Assembly: GCA_022592445.1 (NCBI GenBank)
Contig: JABYQR010000167.1
Span: 1 to 64,000, forward strand
Length of the DNA: 64,000 bases
Origin: Cytidiella melzeri
Taxonomy: Eukaryota; Basidiomycota; Agaricomycetes; Polyporales; Irpicaceae
Direction: 5' to 3'
Shown in pieces: positions 38,528 to 48,110 of the stretch. A program made the translations under genes and the position numbers. The notes beneath the pieces were generated by a model. The model saw only the letters and a list, made by a program, of their open reading frames with translations. It did no database searches and had not been told where the DNA came from. The first letter of the stretch is position 1. The number at the start of each line of letters is the position of its first letter.

Positions 38528-40249
38528 TCAATACACCGAAGCAAAGTCATTAATTCCAGAGTATCCATCTCTGCCAGTGCGATCTGGTGCAGTGAAGCCA
38601 AGAGGAATGGGCTTCCACTCAAGTGTAGCGGAGTCCTGATACTCTATGAAGTCATCATCAAACTGTCTATCTCCGACAATGAGTGGAACTTCAAACCACG
38701 ACATTCTCGTGCCATCAGGCCAACGACCCTTGTAGTGAATACACTTATCTGGCTCCCCATCTCCCACTTGACCTCTTTCGTCTCGCTCAAGAAAAGAATT
38801 GAAGTCTACGTCCTCCTCAAAGAGTTCACGAGGCCGCTTTCCCCGACTGTTCCACCACACCGGCGCTGCATTGCGGAAACGTATCGCATCGCCAGGAGTT
38901 AGCCCGACATTGAATGCTGTGAGGTCCTTGATGTCAACCTGATCAAGGATGTCTGGGCCATAACCCTTCGCACTCAGCGATGTACGATAGGTGTGCGCGT
39001 TGACAACACCGTGGGTATCCTTCATGAACTTGAGGAATTGTGGGAGGTCGTTTGGACTCCGAGGAATCGGAACTGACATGTTTGTGGAAGGAAGCGAGGT
39101 CAGGCTACCAATCGATGCTGTTCGCGCACGCTCCGGGGTACGCAGAGTAGCAGGTGCACATGCCCTCTTGGTCAACTCCAAGATAGCAGCTGAGAGCTGT
39201 GCGAGAGCGGTACCTTGGTCCAGCAAAGGCACAGCTACAACAGAGGCTGCATGGCGAGCAGCACGGCGGGCATCGAGAACCAGTCGCCAATTGTTGGGAT
39301 CAAAAATTTTGGTGCACGGTGGTTCGGACAGCGTAGCTACGTTGTCCTTCTGCATATCGTTCAAGGTATGAGTTGTGCACTATTGTGAAAGGTGATCCAG
39401 CTTACCAAGGCAATAGACCACTCCTTGAGCATGATCGGGCTCAATTTCAGCTGGTACCCGCTGTTGTAGGTAAACGTGAATCCCCCGTCGCGCTCGTTGG
39501 AGTACTTCTTCTCAAGCAGAACGCGGTATCCAGCAAGCGCAGATTTGAGAGCATACATATCCCCCACTCAAATGCGCTGTAAACAGGGACATGTCAGCAA
39601 GTGTAGTAGAATCAATATGTGTGGAACTCACACTATTGGGCCGCTCGTTGTCACTCTCATCCGCCTTGTCTCCATCTAGGCTCTTGCTGTCGGAGGACTG
39701 AGCTGTGAGCACAATTTTTAATGAGAACAACACATGAAAATCAATTGAGTACATACCATGTTGGTGTTAGACTGATGGCGCACAGTCTTCTTGATGTCCT
39801 TGAACTGGGCATATATGGTCACCTTCGATGTCCGGTTCCGATTGAGTTGCACGATCATATCCATATACTCCTCAAGGGTCTCGACATCCAGCGCGTCCTT
39901 TTTCCTGTCAGCAGTCATCAGTCGCTATACATCCGAGCAGGAATAGCCTCATGCACGCAGCTCTTGCAGGAAGGTACTTGAACGAATAAGGTTTTGATGC
40001 CTTGACCTTATACAAAGGTTCTCCGTGTCGATCGAGGATAGTCTGTAAAAGTCGGACATAGCTGTCCTTGTTGTTGTCGAGTGTGAGAGTAAACAGCTTG
40101 TTCTTGCTTTCCTTTTTGTCGAGCTTGCGGTTCTTCTTTCCAGTCTGTGCCGTGCTCGCCTTGTGAACAACACTTGTAAGTTCAGCCGACAGCTCAAGGA
40201 CGACCGTGACCTTGTCAACTTCTGCGGGTGGTTCATTGCAGTCGGACAT
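38528..40249 (-). CDS. Second gene of the Tc1-like element, SAM-like domain protein
   Basis: Complement of exons 40249-39978, 39904-39757, 39697-39634, 39566-39406 and 39349-38528; 488 aa with all phases consistent, so this gene is intact although the transposase is not. It starts MSDCNEPPAEVDKVTVVLEL. Residues about 30-60 are Lys-rich. Residues about 316-377 (LPQFLKFM...GYGPDILDQVDIKDLTAFNVGLTPGDAIRF...AAP) match the helical pattern of a SAM (sterile alpha motif) domain, a protein or nucleic-acid interaction fold. The tail has an aromatic WSxxGKRPREL stretch and acidic patches. I do not recognise the rest. It lies wholly between the terminal repeats and is convergent with the transposase, so it moves with the element. 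A role in DNA targeting or transposase regulation is possible but is inference only. Confidence 0.78.
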
Positions 40250-40366
40250 CGGGTCGAGAGTGAGAGTGGACGAGAGCCGGGTACAGGGCGTTGAGAGGCA
40301 AGAATTCGAGCGCTGGTTCTACTTACTGGACGTCCAGGGCACCTCTGCGTCACTCGCGCACCTGAG

Positions 40367-40415
40367 GTGGGGCCGAAAAAAAAACTCGCATTCCATATCA
40401 TTGTGCAAACAGCAG
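40367..40415 (-). repeat. Right terminal inverted repeat, Tc1-like element
   Basis: 49 bp inverted copy of 37177-37226, followed by TA. It has one T fewer in the T-run and two substitutions. Confidence 0.93.
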
Positions 40416-40459
40416 TAATAACTCATGTCAGTAAATTTGAATTGATACGGGTTTATAAT

Positions 40460-40735
40460 CTACATTGTCCAGTCAGACTTCTGTAGCATACACGGCGGGC
40501 CCCTTTGAACAACTGGCTGAGATTGCTTGGGTGCTGCTAGAGGTATATTGGAGAGCAAATCTCGAAGCGCGTGCAACTGAAGGTTAGCCAAGTCGCTCAC
40601 AACAAATCTATTGCCCGGTTCGTCGTTGTACTTCTGTCTTCTCTGTCCAAGTCCAGCTCCACATGCAGCAAACCCCTCATCTCCGCTTGCTTGATCATTA
40701 CAATTCCTGAAGAATGAAGAATTGTTCCGGTGCAT
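40460..40735 (-). pseudogene. Coding-like remnant related to the 46-kb repeats
   Basis: A 91-codon minus-strand frame (MHRNNSSFFRNCNDQASGDE...) with no recognised domain. Its first 50 bp (40690-40740, reverse complement) resemble plus-strand sequence at about 46230-46255 and 46540-46570 (AACAATTCTTC...CAGGAATTGT). It is therefore a dispersed repeat present at least three times in the island. Likely a transposon remnant; identity unknown. Confidence 0.4.
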
Positions 40736-40924
40736 GCCAGTGCTTTGAGCTGTTGCGACAACTTGAGGTCAATCTCCCACCCAATTGTCAGCACTAATGA
40801 AACTCCGCTAGGCGCGGGCTGATGGTGGCACACCGAGAGCTTGGCGGGGGACTTAGGCAATTTGTGAGCTCATCAATAGCTAGTACGCCTGATAGACTTA
40901 GGCAATTACATAGCACAGTAAATA

Positions 40925-40975
40925 TAAATAAGAGGGTACATATTTTTGTATATAAGAGAGTACATAGTTTGGTAT
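40925..40975. repeat. AT-rich short tandem duplication
   Basis: Two adjacent copies of a GTACATA-TTTTGTATATAAG-like unit of about 23 bp. It contains TATATAAG boxes but no gene follows that I can support. Confidence 0.5.
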
Positions 40976-41203
40976 ATAAGACTGTTACACAGTGTACAAA
41001 ACTCACTGATGGCATTGTAAATCTTCCAATTCCCCTTTTCCAGTAAAGCTATATTTATGCCTCTGTCAGGCTCTTTTCTTCCTCTGTTTTCACTTCTCAC
41101 ACACTCACACATGTATCATAGTGTATCATGGTTACTTGAATGGCCTTTGGGGCAGCCACCCTGTTGCAACTATGATTAAACTGCACGAGAAGCCTTAAAA
41201 CAT

Positions 41204-41674
41204 TTGACAATGGCCCACGTACGGGATCTCTGGGAGGCTGTCGGCAATGTTCAAGACCTCATCAAGCTGCGTAGCAAGACCCCTGAGGACTTGATTGCCA
41301 TCACAGCAAAGATTGTAACCGAGTACGCCTCAACAAATGTGTTGATGAAGCTGGGTGCCCTTCCACGAGAGGAGCAAGACAATCTCCTCAAGAACACTGT
41401 GATCTACTGTTGTGATGGTCTTGACTACTGGGATCTTGACAATGCCATGATCTCAGGAGATGTTGGCTGCATGGAACTTTTGCTTCTGCTGATACATCTG
41501 GAAACTGCTGGACATGCAACAAGCTCAAACAGGGACCCCTTCTCACAGACAGTGAGCTCCTTGTCACTCGAGAGTCCTTGCAAGACGTCTCGAGGATCAT
41601 GCAAGAGCTGGTTCTACAGCTTGCCTCTTGAGCTTGTTTATGGCTCAGCCCTTGTGCCTTGTTTTGGCACTTGA
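41204..41674 (+). pseudogene. Remnant of a DUF6589-type transposon-associated protein
   Basis: A 156-codon frame from ATG 41207 (MAHVRDLW; an upstream alternative start at 41204). The segment LRSKTPEDLIAITAKIVTEY...LLKNTVIYCCDGLDYWDLDNAMISGDVGCMELLL resembles the late part of DUF6589 proteins, a large basidiomycete family linked to mobile elements (pattern: repeated helices, then D-x-ISSGDVGRMEDLL). Only this piece is present; after about 41493 the frame runs into unrelated repeat block sequence. The usual protein is several hundred residues longer, so this is a decayed fragment. The family assignment is from remembered pattern, moderate confidence. Confidence 0.5.
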
Positions 41675-43287
41675 GCTCGTGCTGCCTCAATTTGTGCTTT
41701 GGATTCTCGCCAGAGTTCTTGTCTGTGTTCTCTCACAAGTTTTTGGGCAGCCTCGAGCACACTGCCACTTTCTCTTGCCACCCTTGCTTTTATTGCAGCC
41801 CCCTTGTTCCCTTGCTCCCTCACCTCCAGCGGCTTTTCTCATCAATATGAGAACATCGAGCAGCCTCTCTCTCTCTTCATCAATCCGCTCAATTGTCACG
41901 CGGACCTATAAATTGATGTGGAATTTTTGCAATAGTATTTATACACAGCATGTTTGTATCTCAAGTAGCTCAGAATTCAGCACCCTCTGTGTTTTCCCCC
42001 TGAGTTTGCCTCTGCAAGCCTTGCATTTCATATCTCAAGCCTGTTTGCTCCTTGCATCTTGCATCTCGAGCTCACTTGCCGTGCATATATCTCATTTGTG
42101 TTGTGTTCTCAAGCCCTCTTGTGCTCCTCACTGCATTTATTCAACTGCATTATTTCACTGTGTCATGTTTTTCTTCCACTGCGTCCTCCTTTCAAGCCAT
42201 TGTTTACCTTCTCTTGGCCACTGTGTCTATACTGTGTTCCTTTCACTGGCTTGCGTTTTAAAGCCACATTTCTCTTTCACTCAGCAACTGCAACTCACTG
42301 TGTTCTCCTTCCCTCTCATCCCTCACAACCTTTTTCCATTGTTTCACTCAACCTTTGAGCTTTTCCCACCATTACCCTCTTGGGTTCTTTACTTCATGCC
42401 TTATAAACCCCTTGGCGTGCATCACTGTCTGTCGTGGATGGCCCTACTACCCCTTAATTTTCGCAATTTATCTCTTGTTTTTATCTGTAAAACTCTGGGC
42501 TGCAAACCAGTTGCAACCTTCTCTGCACAAACTTATTTGCACGTCTATTAAGCGCCCGTATCACGTGGCTTAGATGCTCTACATGGTCACGTTACTAGCT
42601 ACTACATCACACTGGCATGTGACTTAGCTTAAGTAAGACCACATAGCTACAAACACATGGCTCAGCCCATAGCTAGGGGTTGACGTCATAGATATCGTTC
42701 ACATGGGCTCCTTTTGTTCTTTCCCTATTGTTCTCTTTATGTAAGGATGTTCTCACAAGTGTGGGAATGGAATACAATAGTTGGTCTCCTTTTAGTAGAT
42801 TCTCTCACAAGTAGAGTTCATGGCAAGGTCTAGACAATAGCTATTGTTCTCCTTTAGGTAGTTCTTTTGTTCTTTGTTCACACGGCTTCTTGCAAAGCCT
42901 GCCCTTAACATGGTCTGTGCGCAGGTCCCTGAAGTATATATATATACTGCTGCATGTACGCTCCTAGCCCCCATCTTGACCTCTTGGTCTTTACTGGGCT
43001 AGGTAAGCAACACCCCTCTTGTACTACATAGCGGGTAGTATCAATACTAACTTGGTCTTTACTGGGCTAGATACTTGTATAAAGTCTGATAGCTGGTGAA
43101 AGCACTGTGCTACATGCCTGCCACCACCTCCTCGTCAATATCCACTTTGTGTCTCTGTTTGTCACAACAAGCCCTGTCTCCGTGTCACTGTCATTTCTTG
43201 TACTTCCCTACATACCCAATCCCCTTCTCTAGTTGTTGTGCAGCCCTCACCTACTACTTGCGCTCCTTACACCTTATTGCTACGTGG
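41493..43287 (+). repeat. CpG-depleted repeat block 1 (split by solo LTR)
   Basis: Homologous in the same orientation to 52035-53600. It is clearest at 41493-41535 versus 52035-52077 (GGAAACTGCTGGACATGCAAC versus GGAAATCGCTGGACGTGCAAC), and at 41930-42010 versus 52820-52890. Where block 2 has CG, block 1 mostly has TG or CA. A 307-codon T-rich frame here (41628-42551) is a composition artefact. The solo LTR at 42430-43187 is inserted in this block. Confidence 0.65.
42430..43187 (+). mobile_element. Solo LTR of the resident Ty3/gypsy family
   Basis: Starts TGTCGTGGATGGCC and ends CTCCGTGTCA, aligning along its length to the 689-bp LTRs of the gypsy element at 54855 and 61692. It is 758 bp because of an extra internal duplication near 43000-43075, where TTGGTCTTTACTGGGCTAG occurs twice. 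It is flanked by a perfect 5-bp duplication CTGTC (42425-42429 and 43188-43192). Diverged and CpG-poor, hence older than the complete copy. LTR-LTR recombination removed the interior. Confidence 0.93.
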
Positions 43288-43925
43288 TGTAACAGTAAGG
43301 TTACTACTTCCCAGATAATAAGTTGTTAATCTTGAGAGGATAGAGTGAGATAGAGTGTGAGAGGTGGGGTGAGCGAAGTACTTGGGAGTACTGAGTAGTC
43401 CTTTATCAACAGAGTGGATAAGGCTGAGGAGATATGCCCTCAGGAGTGCCTCTATAAATACATGAAGGGGAGGACCCCAGGTACTACCCTAAGACCCCTA
43501 ATACCTACATGGGTAAGCGAAGTAATCTACCTTACTCAGCATGCCCTATGCCCTAGTGGTGCCACTTCAATAATCAACCAATAGCAATTGTCCCCATGAC
43601 CTGACCCCATGACCCAGTTCCAAGGCTAGACTTGTTCTAGCTTGTTCTAAGACAAGGCTAGACTTTTCCAGAAGGTTCTAAGAACTATGACATCATCTAA
43701 TGGAATGTTCTATACTATGACATCATAGTTCCAGCATGTTCCACAAGGTTCCATAGAGTTCTATCATGTGATACACAGATAAGGAAAGGAGCGCATCAGC
43801 GCATCAGAGACAGGAGGCGCATCAGCACATCAATTGATAGGCACTGAGAATAAGTGCCGGAATAAGCGCCTGATAAGCGCCAGATAAGCGCTGGATAAGT
43901 GCTTAAATATTCCCAATAATACCGT
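43288..43925 (+). repeat. Direct repeat copy 1 (LTR-like, ~640 bp)
   Basis: Begins TGTAACAGTAAGGTTACTAC and ends AATATTCCCAATAATACCGT. Nearly identical to 43948-44627, 22 nt downstream. It has a TATA-like CTCTATAAATACATGAAG and a terminal array of about 12-bp GATAAGCGCYRG units. The TG start and promoter-like box suggest an LTR, but it does not end in CA and I see no target duplication. Confidence 0.75.
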
Positions 43926-43947
43926 TGCCTGGTAAGGCAAGTCTTGT

Positions 43948-44627
43948 TGTAACAGTAAGGTTACTACTCACCAGATAAGTTGATAAACTTGGGGAGATAG
44001 TGTGTGATAGAGAGTTAGAGTGGTGGTGAGCGAAGTACTGGTGGGTACTGAGTAGTCCTGGTTCAACAGAGTGGATAAGACTGAGGGGATATGCCCTCAG
44101 GAGTGCCTCTATATATACATGAAGGGGAGGACCCCAGGTACTACCTTAAGACCCCTAATACCTACATGAGTAAGCGAAGTAATCTACCTTACTAAGCATG
44201 CCCTATGCCCTAGTGGTGCCACTTCAATAATCAACCAATAGCAATTGTCCCCATGACCTGACCCCATGACCCAGCTCCAAGGCTAGACTTGTTCTAGCTT
44301 GTTCTAAGACAAGGCTAGACTTTTCCAGAAGGTTCTAAGAACTATGACATCATCTAATGGAATGTTCTATACTATGACATCGTAGTTCCAGCATGTTCCA
44401 CAATGTTCCAGAGAGTTCTATCATGTGATACACAGATAAGGAAAGGAGCGCATCAGCGCATCAGAGACAGAAGGCGCATCAGCGCATCAATTGATAGGCA
44501 CTGAGAATAAGCGCCGGAATAGGCGCCTGATAAGTGCCTGATAAGCGCTGGATAAGCGCCTAAATAGACGCTGAATAAGCGCTGGATAAGCGCTTGACAA
44601 GCGCTTAAATATTCCCAATAATACCGT
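43948..44627 (+). repeat. Direct repeat copy 2 (LTR-like, ~680 bp)
   Basis: Second copy of the preceding unit, with CTCTATATATACATGAAG as the promoter-like box. It has about four more GATAAGCGC-type units in the terminal array than copy 1, which explains most of the length difference. Confidence 0.75.
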
Positions 44628-44738
44628 CTTTATCCCTCTCCAAATATTTGCAGAAATGGACTACCTATAGCCAATATACCATACTACATCACTGTAAAAA
44701 CTCCGAGCGAAAAGGAACATGGAGGAATGGGGGGGACC

Positions 44739-44764
44739 AGAAGTGAACTGTTTAGTTCACTTCT
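44739..44764. repeat. Perfect 11-bp hairpin
   Basis: AGAAGTGAACT, a four-base loop GTTT, then AGTTCACTTCT. No T-run follows and no gene is adjacent, so a terminator role is not supported. Confidence 0.8.
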
Positions 44765-44949
44765 GGGTCATCAATAGTAAAGTGACTGTACTGCAATTGA
44801 TTAGTTTGGGTGCGGGAAAAGGAGCCATACATGGATGAAGGTAGTCGCTAATGGTAGCAAGGGGCTTCATCTATCTTGTCATTAATCTTGTGCAGTGTTC
44901 ACTGCTGATGACAGAAAATTGCTTGCGTAAGAAATAAAGGGCTTGCAAG

Positions 44950-45680
44950 TTGAATTTGTCCTGTTGATGTATGAACTGCCTCATCTCCATTGAAACTGCC
45001 ACAGGCTGTGTTCTGATTGTGACTCCTGACTATAGAGCCACTAGTGGTTGTGAAACTGTGTGAAAGAATCAAAGGCAGTGCTCTATGGTGATGCAACCGT
45101 GTCCTGTTGATGTCTGAACTGCCTCAGCCCCACTAGAACTGCCTGATGTATGAACTGCCTCATCTCCATTAAAACTGCCACAGGCTGTGTCCTGATTGCA
45201 ACTCCTGCTTATAGAGCAACTAGTGGTTGTGAAACTGTGTGCAACAATCCAATGCAGTGCTTGCTGCTGATGCAACTATGTCCTGTTGATGTCTGAACTG
45301 CCTCAGCCCCATGAGAACTGCCACAGGCTGTGCTCTTAGAGAGCAACTGATGGTTGTGAAATTTTGTGGACCAATTGAATGCAGTGCTGGCTGCTGATGA
45401 AACCATGTCTAGCTGATGTCTGCATTGCCTCACCCCCATCAGACCTGCCACAGGCTATGTACTGATGTTACCCCCTCCATAGAGAGCAATCATTGCTTGT
45501 AAAACTTTGTGCAACAATCCAATGCAGTGCTTGCTGCTGATGCAACCATGTACTGTTGATGTCTGAACTGCCTCACCCCATTGGAACTGCCACAGGCTGT
45601 GTTCTGAATGTAACTCCTGCTTAGAGAGCAACTAACAGTTGTGAAACTTCGTGAAACAATCAGATACACTACTACATTGT
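44950..45680. repeat. Degenerate tandem repeat, unit about 145-160 bp
   Basis: Four to five imperfect copies sharing TGATGTCTGAACTGCCTCA, GCCACAGGCTGTG, a GTTGTGAAACT block and CAATGCAGTGCTTGCTG. The minus strand reads as a broken peptide repeat (CGSFNGDEAVHTS, CGSSHGAEAVQTS), so the array may descend from a repetitive coding sequence. Very few CG dinucleotides. Confidence 0.75.
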
Positions 45681-45936
45681 CCAAGAATGTAGGGATTGGG
45701 TTTGGTAGTCAGCTTCCAAAGTACTGGTAACTCTTGCTCAGAGCCAATACTATGTGTGGCATGTGTTCTAATTGTATTCCTTGTTCAGAGAGCAAGCAAT
45801 GTCTGTAGATTGCTGCACATGTACATGACCAGAATTTGACATCATAGCAAGAGTGGAGTTTGAATCTGAGTCTGATTGACCTTTTTCAGCAGACTGGCCA
45901 TACCTTGCTCAATTCCACTTCATTTGACAGGATGTT

Positions 45937-46576
45937 TGTACCAGGATGTTGCCACAAGATAGGGCTATCCAATGGTGTGACATATGTACAGATTTGTACC
46001 CACTTTCAGTCTGTAAAAATGAAAAAGTGCATTTTGATTGCAAAAGTGATCTGATACAAAGTTATAAAGGGCTGATAACAAGGCCAGTGTGATGCCATCA
46101 GCTGTATTCATTGTCTTGTTATTGACACTGTTACTTTCTGTATTCTGCCATCAAATTCCCACACTTTGGGGGACAAAAAGGTCACATCTGAAAAGGCATC
46201 AATGTGCTGGAGCACACTGGAACAATTCTTCTTCATTCTTCAGGAATTGTAATTGACATGGTTTTTGTACCAGGATGTTGCCACAAGATAGGGCTACTCA
46301 ATGGTGTATAATATGCACCAATATGTACCCATATGCAATCTCCCAAAATCAAAAAGTGCATTTTGGTTGCAAAAGTGATCTGATACAAATTTATAGAGGG
46401 CTGATAATGAAGTCAGTTCAACGCCACCAACTGTATTCATTGCTTTGATGCTGAAACTGTTACTGCCTGTATTCTCCCATCAAAATCCCACACTTGGGGG
46501 GACAGGAGGGTCACATCTGAAAAGCATCAATGTGCTGGAGCACACTGAACAATTCTTCTTCATTCTTCAGGAATTG
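45937..46576. repeat. Tandem duplication of a ~315-bp unit
   Basis: Two copies, about 45937-46253 and 46258-46576. Each has GTACCAGGATGTTGCCACAA near the start and ends with AACAATTCTTCTTCATTCTT. No open frame. A related tail recurs at about 46920-46950. Confidence 0.8.
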
Positions 46577-46695
46577 TGACCACCATTGCCGGCACATTGT
46601 AGATGTTAGTGATAACAAAAAAAAGACCACTATGATGAAAGACATGTGGCAGTGCAGCCATGGTTGATTGCATCGAAGAAAGCCAGTGTGGTGCC

Positions 46696-46851
46696 ATCAA
46701 TCCACTCCATTATGATGATACAGGAACTGTTGCTGAGTGTATTACCCATCAATTCACTCCATTATGATGATACAGGAACAGTTGCTGAGTGTATTGCCCA
46801 TCATTTCACTCCGTTATGATGATACAGGAACAGTTGCTGAGTGTATTGCCC
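46696..46851. repeat. Three tandem copies of a 52-bp unit
   Basis: Unit ATCAATTCACTCCATTATGA...GAGTGTATTGCCC, starts at 46696, 46748 and 46800. Copies differ by a few substitutions. Confidence 0.9.
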
Positions 46852-47357
46852 ATCAAATTCCCACGCTTTGGGGGACAGACATGTTAAATCTATTGGGACA
46901 TCAAAGCAGTCACCTGCACTGGAATGATTCTACTGCATTCTCCTGGAATTTTAATATGTAGCCATTCAGTAGCAGTAAGTATTGCCTCATGTATTCATGT
47001 TTTGACTCTTGGACTGCAATGCTGAATGCTGCTAGAAAGATGATTGCCCCCTATCCAATTTCTATGTATCACAAAACTAGTTGCCACCAGTCTCATCGTG
47101 GTATGATAGGAGGTTAAGGGGTGTTTCAAGGTTGATCACATATATACCACTGCTAGAGCACTTCAAGTCCTATCTTCCCAGCTTTGAAAGTCCCCCTTCG
47201 TTGCAAGCTTGCACTGGTTGGTACGTATCATATCCACTGCACAATTACCAAATCTCCTTCTGATACATTCATAGCTCATCTTGCTTTTTTACTCACTTCA
47301 ATTTTGCAACATTAATCCCTATACCCCAGCCAATCAACCTCTTTTGTTACTCTTTCC

Positions 47358-48038
47358 ATGTGCTGTTATATTGCTGTTGCTCTTGCATTACTTGCTACTG
47401 TTGGTCCAACTGTATCCAGAACAACTCCTTCTACATCTGTGTCTTCAGATGCACCATCAAACACTTACATTATGGCCACTACCAGGAGCAATGTTGACCC
47501 TGCCACTGCTATGCAGGTTGGCATATCACAGCCAGTGCTAAGCAGGGAAAGTGGCCAAACATAGTAAGCCAACTCTGCAAATCAATGTTGAATACAATAT
47601 TCAATTTGCTTTCTGCAGCTGTCGCCGTGCAGGACCTATACAGTATATGAAGCAACTCCTTCGTGGTAAAGGTTCATCACACTTCAAGAACCCAGCTCCA
47701 CCTGTACCTGAGCCTGTGTATACACCTATCATTAAATACCCACTTGCCAAATGGCAGATCTTCCACCAGAGATTGCAAGAAAGAGAGAAATTCATATCAC
47801 AAATGCAGCCAAAAGAATTCATCAATTGGTTAGATGACCAAGATATAGATATGTGCATCAAGGCAATCCGAGTAGTGCAGACAATGCCAGATTACCGTCA
47901 GAAACTGTGGAACAGATCAGATCTGTAAGGTGACTCTGTTCACAGATGTTTCATGTAACATCTAACTTTCTGTTTAGATCTGAAGAATATTGCGATATGC
48001 TCAGAGAGTATGGGCCTTTTAGGGACCTCTTCAATTAG
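47358..48038 (+). CDS. Hypothetical protein with signal-peptide-like N-terminus in the repeat island
   Basis: Three exons (47358-47563, 47619-47924, 47978-48038) give 190 aa with consistent phases, GT-AG ends and 53-55-nt introns. Residues 1-20 (MCCYIAVALALLATVGPTVS) look like a signal peptide or membrane anchor. The middle is Ser/Thr-rich, and the C-terminal half is soluble and charged (QERE, NWLDDQDIDMCIKAIRVV, LSEEYCDMLREYG). I do not recognise a family. It is the only spliceable frame in the 44.6-51.6 kb stretch. It could be a remnant of a mobile-element protein and not a host secreted protein. Being open over three exons within decayed repeats is the main argument that it is real. Confidence 0.45.
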
Positions 48039-48110
48039 TGTGGCAAATAATCCAGACTGGGTATTCATATTGGTCAGAAAATAGTCAGAGCATTGTACAT
48101 GGTATGAAGA

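Larger units (their letters stand above)
37177..40415 (+). mobile_element. Two-gene Tc1/mariner-type DNA transposon
   Basis: The element is 3.24 kb, bounded by 50-bp inverted repeats (37177-37226 and 40367-40415) that begin CTGCYGTTTGCACAATGATA and end CGGCCCCAC. They differ at two positions and in T-run length. TA dinucleotides lie directly outside both ends (37175-37176, 40416-40417), the target duplication of Tc1/mariner elements. Inside are a plus-strand DD34E transposase (37355-38461) and a minus-strand second gene (38528-40249), convergent and 66 nt apart. Standard Tc1 elements carry only a transposase, so the second gene is unusual. Confidence 0.88.

Noticed and set aside
41628..42551. 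307-codon hydrophobic ORF resembling a membrane protein
   Set aside because: It is a C-to-T-decayed T/C-rich strand; hydrophobicity follows from composition and it runs into the solo LTR.
43840..44610. GATAAGCGC arrays as a CRISPR-like repeat
   Set aside because: Units are contiguous without spacers, and this is a fungal genome.
44739..44764. Hairpin as a transcription terminator
   Set aside because: Eukaryotic context, no T-tract and no adjacent gene.
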